Below are positions 6,931-12,963 of a stretch of 25,951 nucleotides of DNA, one piece after another. The notes beneath the pieces were generated by a model. That model made no database searches. It saw nothing but the letters and a program-made list of their open reading frames with translations, and was not told where the DNA came from. Position numbers and translations under genes: made by a program. This stretch comes from CADCWN01 sp039810045 (GTDB lineage: Bacteria > Chloroflexota > Chloroflexia > Thermomicrobiales > CADCWN01). Each line of letters starts with the position of its first letter. The first letter of the stretch is position 1. Location of the stretch: NCBI GenBank assembly GCA_039810045.1, contig JBDHWF010000046.1, forward strand, positions 1-25,951, written 5' to 3'.

Positions 6931-8448
6931 TTACTTGACACTGGCCCAGTAGTCATCCAGCAATTGCTGAACTTTTTGTTGTGCTTCCTGCACCGCCACT
7001 TTTGGATCGGCATCGTTGAGCAGCACTGAGTCCATCGCATCCATTACCGCTTTGCGGTCGGCTGTTTCGTCAACGAAGAAGGTGGCGTAGGCGTTGGGCA
7101 TCTGCTCGATGAACGCGGCCAACTTCGGATCTTTGGTGAAGGCTTCTTCTTTGGTGAGGGCGGCCCGAGCTGGCAATTCACCAACCTTTGGCGTCCATTG
7201 GCGCATTACATCTGCCGAGGCGAGATAATCGATGAACTTCGCGGCGGCAATCACCTTATCATCTTTCGCCTTGCGGGTGATGGCGTTGCACCAGTACGAG
7301 GCATAGCTCGCTTTGGCAGTACGCATTGGCAGCGGCGCAATCCCATATTTCAGATCTGGGGCGTTCTTCGTATAGGTGCTAATGCGGAATGAACCATCAA
7401 TGTGGAGCGCTGCATGACCTTTCTGGAAGGCTGTTGCGCCATCAGTATCGAAGCCGTTTTCGCAAACCTTATGCTTCTTGATCAGGTCCATATACCAGGT
7501 GAATGCTTCAACGCCTTTGGGATCTGACCAGGCGAGTTTTTTGTGGTCGTCGCTCATTGGCAGTAAGCCGTTTTGGCGGTTGAGGCATTCGCGCCACCAC
7601 TGATGCCCCTGCCCACCGGGATCGTAGGTGCAGCCTTCAATCTCCATCTTATCGCCCGTTTTCTTGGTCGTGGCTTTGGCGACATCGACAAACTCATCCC
7701 AGGTAGTGGGCACTTTTTTGTTTGCCGCAGTGAGCAGATCCTGGTTATAGAACAGGGCCAGGGTACGGACGGCAGTTGGCAGCGCATAGTATTTGCCGCT
7801 GAAGGCCGCGGTCTTGACCATTGGGAAGAAGGCGCTTTCGATATCTGCCGCCTTGAACGCATCTTCGGGCAGTGGCACGAGTACTTTCTGCTGGACATAG
7901 GCGGGCAGCCAACCGTAGTAGACGTTGATTACGTCTGGCCCTTCGCCTGCCTGGATCGCTGCCGCAAACTTCTGGCGGAAATCGTCGTAGGGGAAATTGA
8001 CGTGCTTGACTTTGATCTTCGGGTTCGCCTTCTGGAATTCGGGAATCAGTTGATTCACCAACTCGACTTTTGAGTCGAACTGATATTGCCAGTACTCAAT
8101 CTCAACATCGCCCTTGACCTGTAAGGCCGAGGTAAATGATTCTGACCCGCTGCTGCTACCCGCAGCGGGGCTACCACTGGCTGCTGGGCTGCTGGCCACA
8201 CTGGCGCTCGCTGCTGGGGCAGTGCTCGCTGCTGTTGAGGGCGCTGCGCTGGCTGGCGCCGTGCTTGGGGCCGTGCTGCCCGCTGGACTGGTACTACTTC
8301 CGCCGCCTGCGGCGACGGTTGGCGCTGTTGTTGCCTCGGTTCCACCACAGGCTGCCAGCAGGGGCAGCACTGCCAGACTGGCTACGCCAATAGCGGAACG
8401 TCGGAGTAAGGTTCGCCGACTGAACTGATGAGAATGTTGCTCGCTCAT
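6931..8448 (-). CDS. Extracellular sugar-type ABC substrate-binding lipoprotein
   Basis: The 505-residue protein is a family-1 (MalE/UgpB-like) solute-binding protein. Its N-terminus has paired arginines at 11-12 and 16-17, a hydrophobic core at 19-31 and the lipobox LAAC with Cys34, giving a lipid-anchored protein with a Tat-like (or Sec) leader. Residues 37-104 are an almost pure Ser/Ala/Thr/Pro/Gly linker, longer than in most homologues, which lifts the binding domain off the membrane. The domain starts at about 113 (GDVEIEYWQYQ) and contains the typical block for repeated Trp/Tyr sugar contacts. The ATG at 8448 follows AAGGAGG by 8 nt. It is first of the transporter genes and 41 nt after the amidohydrolase stop. 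The ligand is not identifiable; CUT1 binding proteins take oligosaccharides, glycerol phosphates and some non-sugar ligands. Confidence 0.93.
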   Translation of the reverse strand: MSEQHSHQFSRRTLLRRSAIGVASLAVLPLLAACGGTEATTAPTVAAGGGSSTSPAGSTAPSTAPASAAPSTAASTAPAASASVASSPAASGSPAAGSSSGSESFTSALQVKGDVEIEYWQYQFDSKVELVNQLIPEFQKANPKIKVKHVNFPYDDFRQKFAAAIQAGEGPDVINVYYGWLPAYVQQKVLVPLPEDAFKAADIESAFFPMVKTAAFSGKYYALPTAVRTLALFYNQDLLTAANKKVPTTWDEFVDVAKATTKKTGDKMEIEGCTYDPGGQGHQWWRECLNRQNGLLPMSDDHKKLAWSDPKGVEAFTWYMDLIKKHKVCENGFDTDGATAFQKGHAALHIDGSFRISTYTKNAPDLKYGIAPLPMRTAKASYASYWCNAITRKAKDDKVIAAAKFIDYLASADVMRQWTPKVGELPARAALTKEEAFTKDPKLAAFIEQMPNAYATFFVDETADRKAVMDAMDSVLLNDADPKVAVQEAQQKVQQLLDDYWASVK

Positions 8449-8489
8449 TGCTCATGCCTCCTTCGTTTTGCCCTATCCACGATTATCGT

Positions 8490-9470
8490 TTACTCCCCGT
8501 TTGCGGGTGTGCCGCCTGTGTTGAAAGGGATTCCCAGGATCCGGGCGGCATTACCGCCGAAGATGAGTTGGAGTTGTTCATGCGTCATATTCATGAAACG
8601 ACAGATACGCAATTGATCTTGGAGGTAACGGATCGCAAAGCCACGCGGGAACCAACTGGAGTCACTGCCGAAGATAATCCGCTCTGGGCCGATCGTCTCG
8701 AAGAACTTGCGAAAAAGATCATCGAGGGTCAGGTTGTAGGGCATCCAGCGTACCCACTGGTTTGAACCACTGGTATCAACGTAGACATTGGGGCAGGACC
8801 AGCAGAGGAATAACAGGTCGGTGACGTGTTGGATCCCGAAGTGGGGGATGACAAACTCGACTGTTGGGAAGTCGCGCGCCACTGGTTCAAGTACCGCGGG
8901 GCTGATATTCGGGTGGTATGAAACACCACCCGCTGCCCCCAGCATCCCGAAGTGGATCAGGGCGGGGATACTGTGCTTTTCGCAGACTTCCCAAACGGGG
9001 TAGAGGCTGCGGTCATTGATCGAGATCGGCATCGCTGGGGCGAGTTGCTTCAACGCCTTTAGCCCCAGTTGCGTCACTGCGCGCTCAAGCTCCTCGGCAG
9101 CATCAGGACGCGTAATATCGTGATGGGCCATCCCATAGAACTTATCAGGGTAGAGGGACACCGCGCGGGCGAGTTCGTCGTTATCGCGGCCAGTGACGAA
9201 ACCGATCTTGTCGATTCCATATTTATCAAGTTCTGCGGCCCAACGTTGCGCCTGTTCTTCGGTTGAGCGTGGCTCCGTCTCGGGCTCTGGGAAGTCGAAC
9301 GCCATCCGCCACTGCGCCTGATACTGGCGTAACTGTTCTTTACGATGGGCTTCGCGCGCCGCGCCTTCCTCCCCTGGCCGTGGTTCGCGGGTGCGTCGTC
9401 CACCCTGGGATACATCACCCCGAATTGGGAAATGTGCATGAAAGTCGATGATATGTAAGTCCTGAAACAT
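8490..9470 (-). CDS. Metal-dependent amidohydrolase (ACMSD-like, amidohydrolase_2 family)
   Basis: This 326-residue TIM-barrel hydrolase has the metal ligands of the amidohydrolase_2 group. They are HAH at 11-13 on strand 1, His173 (LIHFG), His210 (VIPHFG) and Asp270 in FGSDSSWFPRG. The C-terminal helix with GGNAARILGI is the family's usual ending. Known members decarboxylate or hydrolyse aromatic or carbonyl acids (ACMSD, resorcylate decarboxylase) or lactones. An unusual Arg/Glu-rich insertion occupies about residues 20-75, right after the HxH strand. The start follows GGAG by 6 nt. The gene sits between the ROK regulator (56-nt gap) and the binding protein (41-nt gap), so it probably processes the imported compound. 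The reaction is unknown. Confidence 0.85.
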   Translation of the reverse strand: MFQDLHIIDFHAHFPIRGDVSQGGRRTREPRPGEEGAAREAHRKEQLRQYQAQWRMAFDFPEPETEPRSTEEQAQRWAAELDKYGIDKIGFVTGRDNDELARAVSLYPDKFYGMAHHDITRPDAAEELERAVTQLGLKALKQLAPAMPISINDRSLYPVWEVCEKHSIPALIHFGMLGAAGGVSYHPNISPAVLEPVARDFPTVEFVIPHFGIQHVTDLLFLCWSCPNVYVDTSGSNQWVRWMPYNLTLDDLFRKFFETIGPERIIFGSDSSWFPRGFAIRYLQDQLRICRFMNMTHEQLQLIFGGNAARILGIPFNTGGTPANGE

Positions 9471-9526
9471 CCGCCACTCCCTCGTATTCTTCGAATAACC
9501 TGTTTACGTGCTGATAGGCTTTCTGC

Positions 9527-10738
9527 TTAGTTTGATAGCAAGATTGCCTCGGCGTTGGTTCGTTCGTGCGCTAAGGCGATTGCGCCATAGAGGCCAGCAT
9601 CAATCCCCAGGGCTGCGCCGACAATCTCTGGCAGGTGCGGAATCCGCCCCGTGATGCGGTCGCTTAATGCGCTGTACCAGGGGGCCAGGGCCAGCCCAAC
9701 CGCGCCGCCAAGAATCAGGCGCTGGGGATTGAGGACACAGGCGATATTGCCAATCGCCAGGGCCAGATCATCGAGCGTTTCGGTCAGCATCCTGGTTGCT
9801 AGCGGGTCACCAGCAGCAGCAGCGGCCAGTACTGCACGTGAGGTTGGCGTTGCTGTACCCCGCAGGCAACTTGGGGTTTCCGCCTGTTCCAGGGCAATGC
9901 GGGCGCGTTTGGCAATGCCTGGGCCAGCAACAGCACTCTCAAATGCCCCGAACCCCGGATAGGTATTATTTAGCGTACGGCGATCAAGGAGAAAGTAGCC
10001 AACCTCGCCAGCCGCTTCGTTGGCGCCACGCAAAATCTGCCCCTGGAGAATGATCCCTGCGCCGATCCCGGTGCCAATGAAGATCCCGACCAGTTGATCG
10101 ATCTCCTGCCCAGCCCCACGCCAATATTCGCCGAAGGTTGCCAGATTCACATCGTTATCAAGAAAGGTGGGGAGGGTGAAGCGCTCCTGGATCAACGTAG
10201 CCAGGGGCAGTTCCCGCCATCGCAACCCCGGCGACCAGACCACCACGCCTTCCTGATGGCGAGACACGCCAGGGACACCAATGCCAATCCCGCGCACTGG
10301 GACACCTAACTCTGCCTGGGTCGCAAGGAGGGTCTCGATGACCTTGTAGACGGCATCGATTCCCTGTGCCGACCCATCTTCCGGCCAGGTTGGCACGACC
10401 ACTTTGGCAACAAGATGGCCGTCAAGATCGCTGAGCGCGCCGGTGATTTTGGTACCGCCAACATCCACGCCAACCAGCAAGGCAGCGCGAGGGTTATAGG
10501 TAAGCAGCACTGGCCGCCGCCCACCACGGGACGCGCCCAGATCTGACTCAATGACGATCTGGGCCTCAAGGAGTTCGCCAATTAAGCGGGAGATTGTGGC
10601 CGCACTGAGCCCTAATTCGCGGGCGATATCGACCCGCGAGATTGGCCCTTCGCGGCGCACAAGGTTCACCACCGCCGCCGCATTCATCCGCGTAATTAAT
10701 TGGGGTGAGCCGGTACTGAGGCCTGGACTGCCCACCAT
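9527..10738 (-). CDS. ROK-family transcriptional regulator
   Basis: The 403-residue protein has an N-terminal winged helix-turn-helix (about 33-57, ISRVDIARELGLSAATISRL) fused to a ROK sugar-kinase-like domain. The kinase fold shows the phosphate-1 loop DVGGTK (92-97), the catalytic-site motif NDVN with Asp196, and GTGIGAG from 222. The GHxxxxxxG and CxCGxxGCxE zinc elements of NagC, Mlc and glucokinase are absent: the equivalent stretch reads GEVGYFLLDRR and has no cysteine cluster. It is therefore probably a sugar-sensing repressor without kinase activity. It has its own strong promoter and precedes the amidohydrolase/ABC genes, so it likely controls this operon and itself. Confidence 0.9.
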   Translation of the reverse strand: MVGSPGLSTGSPQLITRMNAAAVVNLVRREGPISRVDIARELGLSAATISRLIGELLEAQIVIESDLGASRGGRRPVLLTYNPRAALLVGVDVGGTKITGALSDLDGHLVAKVVVPTWPEDGSAQGIDAVYKVIETLLATQAELGVPVRGIGIGVPGVSRHQEGVVVWSPGLRWRELPLATLIQERFTLPTFLDNDVNLATFGEYWRGAGQEIDQLVGIFIGTGIGAGIILQGQILRGANEAAGEVGYFLLDRRTLNNTYPGFGAFESAVAGPGIAKRARIALEQAETPSCLRGTATPTSRAVLAAAAAGDPLATRMLTETLDDLALAIGNIACVLNPQRLILGGAVGLALAPWYSALSDRITGRIPHLPEIVGAALGIDAGLYGAIALAHERTNAEAILLSN

Positions 10739-10767
10739 CTTTGTTTCTTTCTGCGTGAAAGTAAGCC

Positions 10768-10809
10768 GATCTGTAGCATATCTTGCTGATGATGCTTTGT
10801 CAACAGATC
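10768..10809. promoter_or_regulatory. Nested dyad enclosing the ROK promoter
   Basis: GATCTGT (10768-10774) pairs with ACAGATC (10803-10809), and directly inside it AGCAT (10775-10779) pairs with ATGCT (10792-10796). The outer arms sit at the predicted start point and at the -35 box. A dimeric repressor bound here would block the ROK promoter, as expected for autoregulation. Confidence 0.45.
10775..10803 (-). promoter_or_regulatory. Sigma70-type promoter of the ROK/catabolic operon
   Basis: Read on the minus strand, TTGACA (10803-10798) is followed after exactly 17 nt by TATGCT (10780-10775). That is a consensus -35, an optimal spacer and a four-of-six -10. It lies 37 bp upstream of the ROK start, giving a leader of about 30 nt. 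Confidence 0.75.
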
Positions 10810-10843
10810 GGTCGCCCGATTGTGAAGATGGCGGTATCGGCCC

Positions 10844-10976
10844 AGCGCTTCCGCTGCTGGGCGCAGCAACCAGCTACTGCAAAACTGAAACGAAATGCCG
10901 ACGAAAATCTTGCATAGCACAAACCGCCCGCCATTTTTCCTCTACCTATTGGGGTAAAAGGGCTAGCGGAAGCGCT
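10844..10976. repeat. 12-bp inverted repeat pair flanking the divergent promoters
   Basis: AGCGCTTCCGCT (10844-10855) recurs as its exact reverse complement AGCGGAAGCGCT (10965-10976). The right copy ends in the first base of the TTGACT box of the plus-strand promoter. The left copy lies about 41 bp upstream of the ROK -35. Both contain the GGAAGCGCT core common in LacI/ROK-type operators. Paired sites could support looping between the two promoters (inference). Confidence 0.45.
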
Positions 10977-11006
10977 TGACTTCTCCAATCCAATATGATT
11001 TATAGT
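10976..11006 (+). promoter_or_regulatory. Candidate promoter of the plus-strand trio
   Basis: TTGACT (10976-10981) and TATAGT (11001-11006) are separated by 19 nt, slightly long; TTATAG one base earlier gives 18. The surroundings are the most AT-rich part of the intergenic region. Transcription would start about 110 nt before the GTG at 11126. Confidence 0.4.
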
Positions 11007-11064
11007 CAATATAAAGGTTTGCGGTTATCGTCGCTGGCTGACGCACTGGCTCGCCCTATCACTA

Positions 11065-11092
11065 CACAAGGTTTTGGACTATAACCTGTGTG
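11065..11092 (+). promoter_or_regulatory. Leader hairpin before the Gly-Gly small-protein gene
   Basis: CACA plus AGGTT (11065-11073) pairs with AACCT and TGTG (11083-11092), with one bulged G at 11088 and a 9-nt loop. It lies in the predicted 5' leader, 34 nt upstream of the start codon. Any regulatory role is conjecture. Confidence 0.3.
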
Positions 11093-11125
11093 GGCCAGCG
11101 CTGATACGGTTCCAGGAGGCGTTTG

Positions 11126-11371
11126 GTGAGTGTGTTGCGCGTTCTCTCACATTGGGGTGACTCGGCGATTTCTTGGGATGCTGAGCGGGCAGCCAATGGT
11201 GATCGTGAGGCTGAGGCTGCCGTGCAGGAAGCAGAGCGCATCTTTGCTACCGAACGGGCGCGCGGCGCTACTGCTTTTCGCGTACAGGCTGGCCGCACGG
11301 CAGAGCGGCTCGAGCGGTTCGATCCTACTGCCGCGGAGATCATTATGGTGCCGCGTGTGGCAGGAGGCTGA
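11126..11371 (+). CDS. 81-residue conserved-looking protein ending in -Val-Ala-Gly-Gly
   Basis: The start is GTG 11126, 6 nt after a perfect AGGAGG (11114-11119); an in-frame TTG at 11123 is too close. The product is a small soluble protein. A predicted strand (SVLRVLSH) is followed by a charged helix (about residues 22-46, rich in Ala, Glu and Arg), a short strand (TAFRVQAG), and a final strand ending ...IIMVPRVAGG at the very C-terminus. An exposed di-glycine after a hydrophobic strand is typical of ThiS/MoaD and ubiquitin-like proteins, which are adenylated there. However, the middle does not clearly match a beta-grasp fold, and the two Gly codons also supply the ribosome-binding site of the next gene. 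I do not recognise a named family. It is almost certainly a real gene, three bases from its neighbour. Confidence 0.75.
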   Translation: MSVLRVLSHWGDSAISWDAERAANGDREAEAAVQEAERIFATERARGATAFRVQAGRTAERLERFDPTAAEIIMVPRVAGG

Positions 11372-11374
11372 GCG

Positions 11375-11908
11375 GTGGGGCTCAGCCTGAGTGAAACGGT
11401 ACTTCTGGGGCTGGCGCTGCTTGCCGCTGGTGGATTGTGGCTGATTGTCCATCAGCCTCGTTGGTTGGCCCAGTGCTTTGGTGCTGCTGAAAACCTGACC
11501 GCTGCCGATCGGTTAGCAGCGGAAGATCGGGCGAACCAACTCTTGCGCCAGTTGCTGCATCCTGACGAATATGAGCGCATGATGCAGCGTGGATATTTGG
11601 AGGTGTCTAGCCCAACAATTCCTGGTCGCAGTTATCGGATTCCTTATCCGCAAGGGCTGGTTGACGTTTTTGATCACGGGATTGCTACATTGCGGCTTTG
11701 TGTGGTGCCAACGCGGTGGGTGCCAGATCACGACCTGATGATCATGCACAAGCTCTTTATTGAAGGGGATGAAGCGCGTTATTTGCGCGTTGCCAATCAG
11801 TTTCCAGCTGGCACAGCGCGGCTGGTATCACCAATGGCGCGTAAAGTAGATGCCTTTCACCAGTCTGATAAAAGGTTTGTTGATGAACCAGTAATCTGTA
11901 ACGATTAG
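11375..11908 (+). CDS. Membrane-anchored protein of unknown function
   Basis: The GTG at 11375 follows AGGAGG (11362-11367, inside the preceding gene's Gly-Gly codons) by 7 nt. The 177-residue product has one N-terminal TM segment (about residues 6-25, LSETVLLGLALLAAGGLWLI) with few charges before it. A charged helix (about 40-62) follows, and then a compact domain from about 57 to 143. That domain has the pattern LLRQLLHPDEYERMMQRGYLEV, an RSYRIPYPQGLVDVF strand pair, RLCVVPTRWVPDHDLMIMHKLFIE, and RYLRVANQFP. It has no recognisable catalytic motif. The domain feels like a conserved hypothetical family, but I cannot name it. It forms a two-gene unit with the Gly-Gly protein and may be its membrane partner. 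Confidence 0.72.
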   Translation: MGLSLSETVLLGLALLAAGGLWLIVHQPRWLAQCFGAAENLTAADRLAAEDRANQLLRQLLHPDEYERMMQRGYLEVSSPTIPGRSYRIPYPQGLVDVFDHGIATLRLCVVPTRWVPDHDLMIMHKLFIEGDEARYLRVANQFPAGTARLVSPMARKVDAFHQSDKRFVDEPVICND

Positions 11909-12009
11909 CACCTGCCTACCCGCACGTAGTTCGCTCCCCATTTCGCTGTAAATTTTGAGTTTGGACGCGCTTTTTGTGAAACACGTCCGTAATGCAAAGG
12001 AACTTTTTG

Positions 12010-12954
12010 GTGGTTGATCGACGGATCGAGCAGCTGAATACTGAGCCGGTTTACAACATCAAAGCAGTAGTGCAACAAACAGGTGTTCCTGCTGACACCG
12101 TTCGGGCCTGGGAACGGCGTTATGGGCTGCCGATGCCCCAACGGACGGAAACAAAGCGGCGCCTTTATTCTGAATACGATATCGCCACCATTCGATGGTT
12201 ACGTGAGCGTACCAGTGCTGGCCTAACGATTAGTCAGGCAGTGCGACAATTTCAATCGCTTGACCCTACCGCGTTACAGGGCGCGTTGCCCAATACCTAT
12301 GCTGAACCACGTACACCCGAACAGGTGATGGCGGATCTCTTGACGGCGTTGCTCGCTTTTGATGAAACTAGTGCAACGAAAATTGTGGAAGAGGCGGTCG
12401 CCCTTTATGCCGTTGAAGTGGTCTGTTTAGAAGTTTTTGCCCCCTTGCTACACGAGATTGGCAATCGGTGGCATGATCATAATGCCACTGTGGCGCATGA
12501 GCATTTCGCCGCCAACTTCATTCTACGGCGGCTGGCAATGCTGTTCCAGGTCTATAGCGCGACTGCGACTCGTGGTCTGATTGTGGCGGCCTGTGCGCCA
12601 GAGGAGTTGCACGAACTTGGTATTTTGACCCTCTCCGTTTTTCTGGCGCGTCATGGTTGGCGTGTTGTCTACCTGGGCGCCAATCTGCCGCTGGATTCGC
12701 TGTTACTCACCTGTGCGCAGCTAGAACCAGCGGTTGTTTGCCTGTCAGCCACCAATATCCATACTGCGCACACGTTGATTGCTGCGGCGGTAGAACTGAA
12801 TAAACTGCCTGAGCCACGACCAGTGGTTGCCTTTGGTGGCGCGCCATTCAATGCTTCCCCGCAACTGCGGTCACGCGTACCGGGTCAATTTTTGGGCCTT
12901 GATGCCCGCGAAAGTATGGTCGTTATTGAACAGCTCTTGCGCCAGCCGCGCTAG
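12010..12954 (+). CDS. MerR-type regulator with cobalamin-binding domain (CarH-like)
   Basis: The GTG at 12010 is preferred because AAGGA lies 8 nt upstream; an in-frame ATG at 11992 without a clear ribosome-binding site would add six residues. Numbered from the GTG, residues 15-64 are a MerR winged helix with VRAWERRYGLP and RRLYSEYDI. Residues about 105-175 form the helical bundle carrying W154-x9-E164-H165, the Wx9EH signature of AdoCbl photoreceptors. Residues 190-315 are a B12-binding Rossmann domain with ELHELG, placing His201 as the lower axial ligand (ExHxxG). CarH-type proteins repress promoters in the dark and release DNA when light breaks the Co-C bond. It lies 101 nt after the membrane-protein gene on the same strand, so that pair is a plausible target. 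It converges on pepF with only 9 nt between stops. Confidence 0.9.
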   Translation: MVDRRIEQLNTEPVYNIKAVVQQTGVPADTVRAWERRYGLPMPQRTETKRRLYSEYDIATIRWLRERTSAGLTISQAVRQFQSLDPTALQGALPNTYAEPRTPEQVMADLLTALLAFDETSATKIVEEAVALYAVEVVCLEVFAPLLHEIGNRWHDHNATVAHEHFAANFILRRLAMLFQVYSATATRGLIVAACAPEELHELGILTLSVFLARHGWRVVYLGANLPLDSLLLTCAQLEPAVVCLSATNIHTAHTLIAAAVELNKLPEPRPVVAFGGAPFNASPQLRSRVPGQFLGLDARESMVVIEQLLRQPR

Positions 12955-12963
12955 CCAGAGCGA

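Larger units (their letters stand above)
10739..11125. other. 387-bp divergent intergenic control region
   Basis: No credible gene lies here; the open frames on both strands have no ribosome-binding site and no family-like sequence. It holds the ROK promoter and its flanking dyad, a 12-bp inverted repeat with copies 109 bp apart, a candidate plus-strand promoter, and a leader hairpin before the plus-strand trio. These parts are described separately. Confidence 0.6.

Noticed and set aside
7573..8348. Long antisense and alternative-frame ORFs over the binding-protein gene, including a Gln/Arg-rich one
   Set aside because: They are by-products of the binding protein's GC-rich codons and its Ser/Ala/Thr/Pro linker; the sense frame is a clear lipoprotein.
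10551..10979. 142-residue plus-strand frame across the ROK start and the intergenic region
   Set aside because: It is antisense to the ROK DNA-binding domain, lacks a ribosome-binding site and crosses the ROK promoter.
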